In this document: positions 45,931-54,797 of the stretch, one piece after another
Layout: every line of letters starts with the position of its first letter
Position numbering within the stretch: position 1 is the stretch's first letter
Origin: Qipengyuania oceanensis
GTDB lineage: Bacteria > Pseudomonadota > Alphaproteobacteria > Sphingomonadales > Sphingomonadaceae
Direction of reading: 5' to 3'
Assembly (NCBI RefSeq): GCF_009827535.1
Contig: NZ_WTYN01000001.1
Location: forward strand, 1,054,001 to 1,118,000
DNA length: 64,000 bases
The notes under the pieces: generated by a model
Database searches by the model: none
What the model saw: the letters and a program-made list of their open reading frames with translations, nothing else
Told to the model about the DNA's origin: nothing
Made by a program: the position numbers and the translations under genes

Positions 45931-46416
45931 TCATTCGGGCGCGAAGTCGTCCAGGCTATCGCAATCCAGTTCGCCGGCGCTTTTGCGCACGCGCGCGAGG
46001 AAGGTGCAGAACTGGGTCAGTTCCTCGTCCGTGAAGCCCGACACGATCTCCGCCTCCATCGCGCGTGCCAGCGGCATGATCCCGCCATGCATCGCGCGCC
46101 CTTCTTCGGTCAGCTCGAGGTGATGCGATCGGCCGTCATCCTTGTTGGGCTTGCGCACGGCAAGCCCACGATCCTCGAGAACCTTGCACGCGCGATTGAC
46201 CGCCACCTTGTCCATCAGCGTCGCCGCCGTCAGGTCGCGCTGCGTGAGATGTCCCGCATCGCCGAGCACGGCCATGATCCGCCATTCCGGTACCTTGAGA
46301 CCGAAACGCGCGCGATACTGCTCCGAAATCCGGCTGCTGACCGCGTTGGAAGCGATCGACAGCTGGTACGGCAGGAAGTCCGCAAGCGGCTGGTTCAGAG
46401 TGTCTTTCGCTCCCAT
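45931..46416 (-). CDS. MarR-family transcriptional regulator
   Basis: A 161-residue winged-helix repressor. The DNA-binding core is WRIMAVLGDAGHLTQRDLTAATLMDKVAVNRACKVLEDRG with the wing KDDGRSHHLELTEEG. ATG 46416 is used; further upstream the open frame resembles the hydratase's opposite strand and has no family similarity. It lies 61 bases downstream of the enoyl-CoA hydratase on the same strand and may regulate that operon or the divergent aldehyde dehydrogenase. The ligand is unknown. Confidence 0.9.
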   Translation of the reverse strand: MGAKDTLNQPLADFLPYQLSIASNAVSSRISEQYRARFGLKVPEWRIMAVLGDAGHLTQRDLTAATLMDKVAVNRACKVLEDRGLAVRKPNKDDGRSHHLELTEEGRAMHGGIMPLARAMEAEIVSGFTDEELTQFCTFLARVRKSAGELDCDSLDDFAPE

Positions 46417-46477
46417 CGAAAGCAAGCTTACTGGCGGTCCTGTCGCGCACAAGCCTCTTGTTTCAAATGAAATCTTT

Positions 46478-47350
46478 TCACTCGTAAACGGGCTCGTCCC
46501 ACCACGGGTAGAAGTCGGGCATGTCGCCGCTGACCGTATCCGGATAGGCGGGCGCGCGCTTCTCGAGGAAGCTCGCGATGCCTTCCTTCGCATCCGCGCT
46601 GCGGCTCAGGCGGTAGATTGCCCTGCTGTCGATCCTGTGGCCGTCCATCGGGTGGCCGCCACCGCCGATCCGCCACAGCATCGCCCGGGTCATCGCGACC
46701 GATACGGCCGAGGTGTTGTCGGCGATCTCGCGAGCGATACCGATCGCTGCGTCCATCAGCTCGCCTTGCGGGTGGACCGAGCGCACGAGCCCGCGCTCCT
46801 TCGCCTCTGCCGCGTCGAAGATCCGTCCGGTGAAGCACCATTCCAGCGCGGTCTGCATTCCGACGAGCCGCGGCAGGAACCAGCTCGATGCGGCTTCGGG
46901 CACGATGCCGCGCCGGGCGAAGACGAAGCCGTAGCGCGCATTGTCGCTCGCAAGCCGGATGTCGAACGGCAGTTGCATCGTCGCGCCCACGCCCACGGCC
47001 ACGCCGTTGCAGGCGCCGATCAGCGGTTTCTTCGACTTGAACAGCCGCAATGTGAGCCGACCACCGCCATCACGCACGCGCTCGTCCGACAGGTCATCGA
47101 CCGGGTTCGGGTCGGAAAAGACGTGGCCGCCGCCCTCGGGCGTCAGGTCCGCACCGGCGCAGAAGGCGCGCTCGCCCTCGCCCGTGATGATGACCGCGCG
47201 AACCGAATCGTCGGCATCGGTTTCGTCCATCGCCGCGATCATCTCGTTCATCATCGTGCCGGTGAAGGCGTTCATCTTCTCCGGACGGTACAGGGTCAGC
47301 GTGGCAATCCCGTTGGCCTTCTCGAGCCTGATCTGGGTGTAATCGGTCAT
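46478..47350 (-). CDS. enoyl-CoA hydratase/isomerase family protein
   Basis: A 290-residue crotonase-fold protein. The CoA and oxyanion-hole segments are ERAFCAGADL and ACNGVAVGVGATM, and the second catalytic region is RRGIVPEAASSWFLPRLVG, where the Glu matches the acid residue of hydratases. The C-terminal tail is slightly longer than in EchA (PDFYPWWDEPVYE). It probably acts in fatty or aromatic acyl-CoA oxidation. It is divergent from the aldehyde dehydrogenase, with about 240 bases between the starts. Confidence 0.9.
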   Translation of the reverse strand: MTDYTQIRLEKANGIATLTLYRPEKMNAFTGTMMNEMIAAMDETDADDSVRAVIITGEGERAFCAGADLTPEGGGHVFSDPNPVDDLSDERVRDGGGRLTLRLFKSKKPLIGACNGVAVGVGATMQLPFDIRLASDNARYGFVFARRGIVPEAASSWFLPRLVGMQTALEWCFTGRIFDAAEAKERGLVRSVHPQGELMDAAIGIAREIADNTSAVSVAMTRAMLWRIGGGGHPMDGHRIDSRAIYRLSRSADAKEGIASFLEKRAPAYPDTVSGDMPDFYPWWDEPVYE

Positions 47351-47592
47351 TTGGAATCTCTCCCGGTCGTTCCGTAGCGGTGGAGCACATCACGCATGGT
47401 GCTGGCAAGAAGTTGCCCGTCAGACACGGCGGGCTCGCGAGCGATCTGCATAAGCGGCAGTGGCAGGCTTGATCATTCGGTCATTTCGATAGGCGCGGGC
47501 GAGACTGCAGGCAAATGACAGGAACGACACCCAGCGTCGCACCGTTAGTGAAGCGAACCCCCTCTCCCAAAGAAACGAAAAGGCAGCCCTTC

Positions 47593-48975
47593 ATGGCTCA
47601 GATCACCACCAATAACCCCGCGACGCGCGAAGATATCGAGACCTACGACCTCATGTCGAAGGACGAAGCTTTTTCCAAGATCGAGGCTGCGCACGAGGCT
47701 TTCCTCGAATGGCGCACACGCAGCCACGAAGAACGCGGCGAGGTGCTGCGCAAGATCGCCAAGGTGCTCCGCGACAATGCGGACCGGATCAGCGCGATGA
47801 TGACCCGCGAGATGGGCAAGCTGCTGAAGGACGGGCAGACCGAGGTCGAGATCTGCGCCCGCATCTTCGAGTACACCGCCGACGAGGGTCCGTCCAAGCT
47901 CGCCGACGAGGAGCGCACCCACTCCGGCGGCAAGAAGCGCGGCATCGTCACCTATTCGCCGATCGGCGTCATCTACTCGATCCAGCCGTGGAATTTCCCG
48001 CTCTACCAGCCGGTGCGGGTGCTGGCAGCCAATGCGATGGCGGGCAACGCCTGCATCCTCAAACATGCCTCGATCTGCACCGGCAGCGGCCTCTTGCTGC
48101 GCGACCTGTGTCTCGAGGCCGGCCTGCCCGAAGGCCTGTTCGACGTGGTGCTGGTCGATCATGACGTTTCGGATGCGATCATCCAGCACGACAAGGTGCG
48201 CGCCGTTACCATGACCGGCAGCGACGGGGCCGGGAGCCACATCGGCAAGACCGCTGCGGAAGCGCTGAAGAAGACAGTGCTCGAGCTGGGTTCGAACGAT
48301 GCCTATCTCGTCCTGGAAGACGCCGACATCGATCTGGCGGTGAAGACGTGCGTGATGGGCCGCCTCTACAACAATGGCGAGACCTGCGTGTCGGCCAAGC
48401 GCTTCATCGTGACCGACGTGGTCTACGACGAATTCGTCGAGGCCTTCGTCGAGCGGATGAAAGCCGCCAAGATGGGCGACCCCACGAGCGAGGATACCCA
48501 GCTTGGCCCCGTGTCGAGCAAGGAACAGTTCGATACGCTGGTTAAGCAGGTCCGGAAGAGCCTAGATGGCGGCTGCACGCTCCTGTGCGGCGGCGATCCG
48601 GAAGACGATCCGGACGGCTGGTACTACCCCGCTACCGTGCTCGCCGACTGCAAGCCGGGTACACCCGCCTACGACGACGAATTGTTCGGCCCCGTCGCTT
48701 CGATCATCCGTGCCAAGGACGACGAGGATGCCATGCGCATCGCCAATGACAGCCGCTATGGCCTCGGCGGCGGCATCTTCACCAAGGACGAAGACAAAGC
48801 GATCAGGCTTGCACGCGACCACTTCGACACCGGCATGATCCGCATCAACTCCTTCGGTGCGGCCGATCCCAACATGCCCTTCGGCGGCGTGAAGGACAGC
48901 GGGTACGGCCGCGAACACGGTGGCTTCGGCATGAAGGAATTCGTCAATGCGAAAGCCATCTTCCTTCCCTCGTGA
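47593..48975 (+). CDS. NAD(P)-dependent aldehyde dehydrogenase (succinate-semialdehyde type)
   Basis: A 460-residue ALDH. The catalytic Glu lies in LELGSNDAYLVL and the catalytic Cys in NNGETCVSAKR; PWNFPLYQP and MPFGGVKDSGYGRE are also conserved. This sequence class (with Asn in SND and CVSAKRF) resembles the succinate-semialdehyde dehydrogenases GabD/Sad, but the exact aldehyde is inferred. ATG 47593 gives the normal N-terminus; the frame opens 26 codons earlier. A small NAD(P)-binding gene follows in the same direction. Confidence 0.9.
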   Translation: MAQITTNNPATREDIETYDLMSKDEAFSKIEAAHEAFLEWRTRSHEERGEVLRKIAKVLRDNADRISAMMTREMGKLLKDGQTEVEICARIFEYTADEGPSKLADEERTHSGGKKRGIVTYSPIGVIYSIQPWNFPLYQPVRVLAANAMAGNACILKHASICTGSGLLLRDLCLEAGLPEGLFDVVLVDHDVSDAIIQHDKVRAVTMTGSDGAGSHIGKTAAEALKKTVLELGSNDAYLVLEDADIDLAVKTCVMGRLYNNGETCVSAKRFIVTDVVYDEFVEAFVERMKAAKMGDPTSEDTQLGPVSSKEQFDTLVKQVRKSLDGGCTLLCGGDPEDDPDGWYYPATVLADCKPGTPAYDDELFGPVASIIRAKDDEDAMRIANDSRYGLGGGIFTKDEDKAIRLARDHFDTGMIRINSFGAADPNMPFGGVKDSGYGREHGGFGMKEFVNAKAIFLPS

Positions 48976-48998
48976 AGCGATCCAGAAAGGACATCTCG

Positions 48999-49598
48999 AT
49001 GAAAATTCTCGTCGCCGGTGCAACCGGCAACACCGGCACGCGCCTGGTCAAGGAACTGTGCGAGCGCGGTCAGCAGCCGGTCGCGCTCGTGCGCAAATCG
49101 TCGGACACCGACAAGCTCCCCGACGGCGTTACGCTGCGCCAGGGTGACCTGACCGACCTGCAGGACGACGTCGCCGAGGGCTGCGAAGTGGTCGTCTTCG
49201 CAGCCGGCTCGGGCGGCGACACCGGCGCGGAGATGACCGACAAGGTCGACCGCGACGGTGCGATCAGGCTCGTCGACATTGCCGCGCAAAGCGGCGTTCG
49301 CCGGTTCGTCATGCTGAGCTCGGTCGGCGCAGACGATCCAGATCCCGAGAGCGAACTCGCGCATTACCTGCAGGCAAAACACGATGCGGACGAGCATCTG
49401 AAGGCCAGCGGTCTTGAATATGCGATCCTGCGCCCTGTTGCTCTGACCGACGATGGACCGACGGGGTCCGTCATCCTCGGCGATGACGTCGATCCGAAGG
49501 GCAAGGCAGCGCGCGGCGATGCCGCCGTGTTGCTTGCCGATGCCGCCGAACAGGATGACTGGGCCGGCACGATCAGGCTGATGCAGACCGACTACTGA
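48999..49598 (+). CDS. atypical SDR, NAD(P)H-binding protein
   Basis: A 199-residue single Rossmann domain protein with VAGATGNTGTRLVKEL at the N-terminus and FVMLSSVGADDPD in place of a classical YxxxK site, as in the NmrA/YwnB-like group (flavin reductase-like). The enzymatic role is unknown. ATG 48999 has an AGAAAGG site eight bases upstream. It follows the ALDH by 23 bases, so it is probably co-transcribed, and ends at the terminator 49619-49657. Confidence 0.88.
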   Translation: MKILVAGATGNTGTRLVKELCERGQQPVALVRKSSDTDKLPDGVTLRQGDLTDLQDDVAEGCEVVVFAAGSGGDTGAEMTDKVDRDGAIRLVDIAAQSGVRRFVMLSSVGADDPDPESELAHYLQAKHDADEHLKASGLEYAILRPVALTDDGPTGSVILGDDVDPKGKAARGDAAVLLADAAEQDDWAGTIRLMQTDY

Positions 49599-49618
49599 TC
49601 GTTCACCTGCACCAATGA

Positions 49619-49657
49619 AAAGCGCCGCCCGCTCCACGATGGAGCAGGCGGCGCTTT
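49619..49657. terminator. bidirectional terminator between convergent genes
   Basis: AAAGCGCCGCC paired with GGCGGCGCTTT, continued by GCTCC/GGAGC above a C/A mismatch, loop ACGAT. It serves the NAD(P)-binding gene and the convergent SDR. Confidence 0.9.
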
Positions 49658-49678
49658 CGTTTTCTGCGGCAGCTGCGA

Positions 49679-50464
49679 TTAACGCGGCGCCATGCGGATC
49701 GCACCGTCGAGGCGCACGTCCTCGCCGTTGAAGTAGCCGTTCTCGATCATGGTCATGGCGAGATGGGCATATTCCTCGGCATTGCCGAGGCGCTTGGGGA
49801 ACGGGACGCTGGCGGCGAGCGCTTCCTTCACCTGCGGCGGGGCAGCATTCATCAGCGGGGTGTTGAAGATGCCGGGAAGGATCGTGTTCACCCGGATTCC
49901 TTCGCTCATCAGGTCGCGCGCGATCGGCAGGGTCATGCCGATAACGCCGCCCTTGGACGCCGAATAGGCCGCCTGACCGATCTGGCCGTCCTCGCCCGCG
50001 ACGCTCGCGGTGTTGACGATCGCACCGCGATCACCGTCTTCCGACAGCGGATCGAGGGTCATCATGCCGGCCGCCGACTTGGCGATGCAACGGAAAGTCC
50101 CGACCAGGTTGATCTGGATGATCCAGTTGAACGCGTCGAGCGGGAAGTGGCTGATTTCACCCGTGTTGCGGTCGCGCTTGGCGGTCTTGATGGCATTGCC
50201 CGTACCGGCGCAATTGACCAGGATCCGCTCCTGCCCGTGGGCTTCGCGTGCCTTGGCGAAACCGGCATCCACGCTGGCTTCGTCGGTCACGTTCACTTCG
50301 CAGAAGATGCCGCCGATCTCTTCGGCGACCTTCTTGCCCTTTTCTTCCTGCAGGTCGAAAATCGCGACCTTGGCACCCTTGGCTGCGAGCGCACGCGCGG
50401 TCGCTTCGCCGAGGCCGGATGCACCACCGGTCACGACGGCCGGGGTCTTGCTGCTTACTTCCAT
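49679..50464 (-). CDS. SDR, 3-hydroxyacyl-CoA dehydrogenase-like
   Basis: A 261-residue classical SDR. The motifs TGGASGLG (12-19), NCAG and YSASKGG are present, and the sequence is like HSD17B10/FadB2-type 3-hydroxyacyl-CoA dehydrogenases (PAVVTGGASGLGEATARAL, IFNTPLM). ATG 50464 follows GGAGAGAG. The neighbour upstream is a thiolase, 25 bases away on the same strand, which supports a beta-oxidation role. Confidence 0.9.
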   Translation of the reverse strand: MEVSSKTPAVVTGGASGLGEATARALAAKGAKVAIFDLQEEKGKKVAEEIGGIFCEVNVTDEASVDAGFAKAREAHGQERILVNCAGTGNAIKTAKRDRNTGEISHFPLDAFNWIIQINLVGTFRCIAKSAAGMMTLDPLSEDGDRGAIVNTASVAGEDGQIGQAAYSASKGGVIGMTLPIARDLMSEGIRVNTILPGIFNTPLMNAAPPQVKEALAASVPFPKRLGNAEEYAHLAMTMIENGYFNGEDVRLDGAIRMAPR

Positions 50465-50489
50465 GAATTCTCTCTCCGTTTCAGATAAA

Positions 50490-51662
50490 TCAAAGGGCTT
50501 CGACGATGGTGACGTTGGCGACGCCGCCGCCTTCGCACATCGTTTGCAGGCCGTATTTGAGGCCGCGCGCCTTGAGCGCGTGGATGAGCGTTGCCATGAG
50601 CTTCGTCCCGCTCGCACCGAGCGGGTGGCCGAGCGCGATCGCACCGCCGTTGACGTTCAGCTTGTCCGGGTCGGCGCCGGTGTGCTTGAGCCAGGCGAGC
50701 GGCACCGAAGCGAAGGCCTCGTTCACCTCGTACAAGTCGATGTCGCCGATCTTCATCCCGGCACGCTCGAGCGCGCGGTCGGTCGCGAACAGCGGCTCCT
50801 CGAGCATGATGACCGGATCGCCCGCAGTCACCGTAAGGTTGTGGATGCGCGCCATCGGCGTCAGGCCATAGGTCTTGAGCGCCTCTTCCGAGACGATCAG
50901 GGCAGCCGAAGAGCCGTCGCAGATCTGGCTCGATGTCGCCGCGGTCAGCGCGCCATCCTCGGTCAGGCGCTTGACGCCGGCAATGCCTTCGAGCGTGGCA
51001 TCGAAACGGATGCCTTCATCGACCGTGTGCATGGCATCGCCATCGGGCGTTTCGATCTCGACCGGGACGATCTCGGCTTCGAATGCGGCCGACTTGGTCG
51101 CTGCAATCGCCTTTTCGTGGCTAGCGAGCGCGAAACGATCGAGGTCGTCCTTGGTGAAGCCGTGCTTCTTGACGATCATCTCGGCGCCCATGAACTGCGA
51201 CCACATGATGCCGGGATACTTTTCCTCGAGACCGGGCGATTTGTAGTTTCCGAGGCCTTCCTTCATGTGGAACATGGCGGTCGAGCCCATCGGCACGCGG
51301 CTCATGCTCTCGATACCGCTGGCGATGACGACGTCCTGCGTCCCGCTCATGACGGCCTGCGCGGCGAACTGGATGGCCTGCTGGGACGATCCGCACTGGC
51401 GGTCGATCGTAACGGCGGGTGTCGATTCGGGCAGCGTCTTGCTCGCGAGCACCGCGTTGCGGCCGACCTGCATCGACTGCTCGCCGCCCTGGCTGACACA
51501 ACCCATGATGACGTCCTCGACGGCATTGGGGTCGATCCCGGTGCGGTTGACGATCGCGTCGAGCGACTTGGCGGCGAGATCGACCGGGTGCACGCCGGCG
51601 AGGCGACCGCCGCGGCGGCCTCCGGCTGTACGGACTGCGTCGACGATATAGGCTGCTGGCAT
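50490..51662 (-). CDS. acetyl-CoA C-acyltransferase (thiolase)
   Basis: A 390-residue thiolase. The acyl-accepting Cys90 lies in DRQCGSSQ, the general-base His in GGAIALGHPLGASG, and the second Cys in MCEGGGVAN. ATG 51662 has GGAGA eight bases upstream. It is co-oriented with the SDR downstream (25-base gap), so the pair would carry out the last two steps of a beta-oxidation cycle. Degradative or PHB-type direction cannot be told from sequence. Confidence 0.93.
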   Translation of the reverse strand: MPAAYIVDAVRTAGGRRGGRLAGVHPVDLAAKSLDAIVNRTGIDPNAVEDVIMGCVSQGGEQSMQVGRNAVLASKTLPESTPAVTIDRQCGSSQQAIQFAAQAVMSGTQDVVIASGIESMSRVPMGSTAMFHMKEGLGNYKSPGLEEKYPGIMWSQFMGAEMIVKKHGFTKDDLDRFALASHEKAIAATKSAAFEAEIVPVEIETPDGDAMHTVDEGIRFDATLEGIAGVKRLTEDGALTAATSSQICDGSSAALIVSEEALKTYGLTPMARIHNLTVTAGDPVIMLEEPLFATDRALERAGMKIGDIDLYEVNEAFASVPLAWLKHTGADPDKLNVNGGAIALGHPLGASGTKLMATLIHALKARGLKYGLQTMCEGGGVANVTIVEAL

Positions 51663-51798
51663 CGAATAAGTCTCCAATTGCAATCTTGTTTACCTGCATG
51701 TCGCTATGGTCGCCACGGCGGCGGGTCAAGCGGAGTCGGCAGATTTGCAGTCGACCAGAGCGAAAAGCGCGCCCTTCGGCGGCTGTCAGAAGTGATGG

Positions 51799-53250
51799 TC
51801 AGTCGGCAAAGTAGCTTTCGCGAAACGGTTCGAGATAGTCGGAATAGGGGTCTGACAGGCCGACGGCCTGCGTCCCGATCGGCTCGCGCACCTGCATGAC
51901 GCTGGCCGTGGTGACGAGCCTGCGGTTCTCGTGGGGAGCGAACACCGCGTCTTCATGCGGCAGTCCGCAGAAGTCGAGGATCCGCTCGATCTGCGGGCGC
52001 GGGTCCGCGACCAGGGCCTCGTATTCGACCGGCAGGATGGTGTCGGGAAGCGCCTTGCTCCAGTGTTCGAACAGGCGATCTTCGATGCGCAGGTAGGCGG
52101 CGATATCCTCCTGCTTCCAGCTGAAATCCTGCCCCTTGACGAAATAGGTCCGGAAGATCGACCAGGCACAATCCATCGGGTTGCGGCGCAGCCAGACGAC
52201 TTTCGCCTGCGGCAGGATCGAGGCGAGCAATCCGATATAGCGGCTGGTGTTGAGTGCCTTGTCGACGAACTTGCCTTCGCCGGGGAAACGCTCCCTACCG
52301 AGATGGAGGAACAGTTCCGAGAGAGTATCGGGCGACTTGCGGGCGGAATAATCCTGCAACGCCTGTGCCGAGTTGTTCGCAAGATCACGCGCGACCAGCG
52401 GCAGCCGGCCAAGTTCTTCGCCACCGCGCACGGCCGAATGGCTGGCAAGGATCTGCTCGACCAGCGTGGTGCCGGATCGCGGTGCACCCGTCACGAACAG
52501 CGCCTCGGACGTATCGACTCCGATCCCCTGAGGTGCCTTGGCGATGGCATCGAGCGGCCAGTTGTCGATCGTCGCCTGCGCGACTTCGGCGTCCCTGCCT
52601 GCGTCGTACTTGCGCTCGAGCGAGGCGAGCATGGCTCCGCGGGCCAGATGGCGAAAAGCGCGATCGGTCTCGCGCCGGTCGAAATGGACCCGGCCCGCCG
52701 CGTAATGGAACTGCGCCTGTTCGATCAACGGCGCGCCGGCTACGCGGTTGACGCCGGCCACGATCTCGTCACCGATCGGATCGCCCTGCTTGCGCTTGCG
52801 AGAATTGGCGAGGACCAGCATCGCCTGGCCCGATGCAGGATCCGCCTGCAACGCCTTGCGCAGGAAGTGTTCCGCCTGCTCGAGCTTGTTCAGATTGACC
52901 GACATCGTGCCCATGATGAAGGCGTGGCCGGCAGGGGTCGGAAATTCTTCCGGCAGCTTGCGCATGACGTCGACAGCATCGGCAATCCGGCCGGTCTGGG
53001 CCAGCATCGCGGACTGTTCGAAGCGCATGGCCGGGGAACGCCCGGTTTGCGCCACGGCGAGCCGCATGGCTTTGTTGGCAGAGGTCAGCTCGCCATTGGT
53101 CTGGAGCACTTTGGCGACCTGATGCCATTTCTTGCCGAGTTCGGCTTCCATGGCTAGAAGCGCAAAAGCCGCCTCGTTCGAACCTTCACGGTCGTTACGA
53201 CCCAGAGCGGCAACAAATTGTTTCAAAAGGGCGACGGCATCCTGGCTCAT
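51799..53250 (-). CDS. TPR-containing sulfotransferase, copy 2 (tyrosylprotein sulfotransferase-like)
   Basis: A 483-residue protein. Residues about 1-235 are TPR-like helical repeats (LEQAEHFLRKALQADPASGQA). The sulfotransferase domain begins with the PAPS P-loop GAPRSGTTLVEQILASH, followed by GGEELG, VDKALN and the 3'-phosphate motif VVWLRRNPMDCAWSIF. The Glu 21 residues after the P-loop Arg matches the spacing of the catalytic Glu in human TPST2. ATG 53250 has GGGAGG about nine bases upstream. It follows its paralogue after four bases and lies downstream of a TonB-dependent receptor. The acceptor substrate is unknown. Confidence 0.88.
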   Translation of the reverse strand: MSQDAVALLKQFVAALGRNDREGSNEAAFALLAMEAELGKKWHQVAKVLQTNGELTSANKAMRLAVAQTGRSPAMRFEQSAMLAQTGRIADAVDVMRKLPEEFPTPAGHAFIMGTMSVNLNKLEQAEHFLRKALQADPASGQAMLVLANSRKRKQGDPIGDEIVAGVNRVAGAPLIEQAQFHYAAGRVHFDRRETDRAFRHLARGAMLASLERKYDAGRDAEVAQATIDNWPLDAIAKAPQGIGVDTSEALFVTGAPRSGTTLVEQILASHSAVRGGEELGRLPLVARDLANNSAQALQDYSARKSPDTLSELFLHLGRERFPGEGKFVDKALNTSRYIGLLASILPQAKVVWLRRNPMDCAWSIFRTYFVKGQDFSWKQEDIAAYLRIEDRLFEHWSKALPDTILPVEYEALVADPRPQIERILDFCGLPHEDAVFAPHENRRLVTTASVMQVREPIGTQAVGLSDPYSDYLEPFRESYFAD

Positions 53251-53254
53251 CGGA

Positions 53255-54715
53255 TCAGGCCTCCCGACCTTGCCGGGCGAGGGCGTCGGTGAACTCGCCG
53301 AGCATTTCGCGATAGGGTTCCGCGACACCGATGCCGGCCCTGTTGATCGGGCGGCGAACCTGCTGGGCGCTGGCGGTCAGCACCGATCCTCCCTGTTCGT
53401 GGAAACGCAGCTGCGCCTCCTCCGGCTCGAGCCCGCAATGCCGGGTAATCCGGTCGATCCAGCGGTCAGGGTCGGCAACGAGATCGGCGTAGGACACCGC
53501 CAGCATCCGGTCTCCGAGCACCTTCGACCAGTGATCGAACAACTCGTCTTCGACCGACATGTGGTCGACGATATCGGCAGGGGCCCACCCGCTAATGACG
53601 TTCCGGGGCAGCCAAGTACGGTAGATGGACCAGGCATTGTCGAGCGGGTCGCGGCGCATCCACACGACCGGGGAATCGGGAAACAGCGCCGAGAGCGGGC
53701 CGAGCGCGCGGCCGTGGTTGAGAGACTTGTCGACGAACTTGCCGCTGCCGGGAATGCGCTCTGCAGCGAGCCGCAGGTAGATGTCGCGCAGCGATTCCGG
53801 CGTACCCCCGCCGGCGACGAACCGTTCGAAATCGTGCGGGGCAAAGCCGCCGACCGTCGCCTCGAGCTGCCGGGAGAGGCCGAGCTCGGCGCCACCATCG
53901 ACTGCCGAGTGGGCTGACAAAATCTGGGAAACCAGCGTCGTGCCGCTGCGCGGCAAGCCGGCGACGAAGATCGGCTGGCGGGGCCTCTCGTCGGAAATCA
54001 CCGAATGCTGGGCGATCGAGGCGCGGTTCCAGCTTGCCGAAATTCGCGCCGACTCCCGGTTCTCCGCCGGGTCGTAGTGGTAGGATTGCGCCGAGACCTC
54101 GTGCGACTTGCGGTAATGCTCGAAAGCCCGCTCGAAATCCTTGAGCGAATGGTAATAGCTGCCCAGAGCGCTGTGCGCCGCCGCGAGGTCGAGGTCCTCC
54201 CCGACGAATGGCTGGGTATAGTCGCGCAGGATTTGTGCCGCGTCGTCGCCGGTCAGCCGGCCGAGATCGGCAAGAGCGACCCAGACCCGCCCGAAGCGGG
54301 GCTGGATCGCGATGGCATCGCGAAAATGCTTTTCGGCCCTGTCGGGTTGATCGAGATTGGAGCACAGCGCGCCGCGGAAATGCGCGTTGGCGAGAGGATC
54401 GGGCACATTGTCGGGCACTTGCCGCATCAATACGGCGGCTTCGTTTGTGCGGCCGACCTGTGCGAGGATGACTGCCTTTTCGTAGGCCACCTGATCGCGC
54501 GGGCCGCCTTGACGACCCCATTCCTCGATGGCGGAAATGGCGAGATCCATTTCGCCCCAGGTGACGAGTTCGGACCACAAGTTCGGCCACTGGTCGCCGA
54601 TCGGTGCGCGTTCCGAGATCAGGACGCGGGCGGAATCGATCAGTGGCAAGCGGTCGCCACGCTGGCGCGCCTCGCGGAACCCGGCGACCGCGCGTTTGAC
54701 CGCTTCGATATTCAT
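53255..54715 (-). CDS. TPR-containing sulfotransferase, copy 1 (tyrosylprotein sulfotransferase-like)
   Basis: A 486-residue paralogue of the next gene downstream. TPR-like repeats fill residues about 1-235 (DRAEKHFRDAIAIQPRFGRV, FERAFEHYRKSHEVSAQSY). Then follow the P-loop GLPRSGTTLVSQILSAH, GGAELG (Glu again at +21 from the P-loop Arg), VDKSLNHG and VVWMRRDPLDNAWSIY. The two copies share layout and motifs but are well diverged. ATG 54715 is used; the frame open to 54808 crosses the upstream terminator. It starts 82 bases after the receptor stop. Confidence 0.88.
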   Translation of the reverse strand: MNIEAVKRAVAGFREARQRGDRLPLIDSARVLISERAPIGDQWPNLWSELVTWGEMDLAISAIEEWGRQGGPRDQVAYEKAVILAQVGRTNEAAVLMRQVPDNVPDPLANAHFRGALCSNLDQPDRAEKHFRDAIAIQPRFGRVWVALADLGRLTGDDAAQILRDYTQPFVGEDLDLAAAHSALGSYYHSLKDFERAFEHYRKSHEVSAQSYHYDPAENRESARISASWNRASIAQHSVISDERPRQPIFVAGLPRSGTTLVSQILSAHSAVDGGAELGLSRQLEATVGGFAPHDFERFVAGGGTPESLRDIYLRLAAERIPGSGKFVDKSLNHGRALGPLSALFPDSPVVWMRRDPLDNAWSIYRTWLPRNVISGWAPADIVDHMSVEDELFDHWSKVLGDRMLAVSYADLVADPDRWIDRITRHCGLEPEEAQLRFHEQGGSVLTASAQQVRRPINRAGIGVAEPYREMLGEFTDALARQGREA

Positions 54716-54741
54716 GACAGCTCTTGGTCTCCGGAAACGAA

Positions 54742-54766
54742 AAGGGGCGGCACGAGGCCGCCCCTT
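54742..54766 (-). terminator. terminator after the Oar-like receptor
   Basis: A nine-base-pair stem, AAGGGGCGG with CCGCCCCTT, followed on the minus strand by TTTTCG. It lies between the receptor and the first sulfotransferase. Readthrough or a partial terminator would still allow co-transcription. Confidence 0.75.
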
Positions 54767-54797
54767 CCCTAGTGTTCGAACTAACCGTTTACAACGA

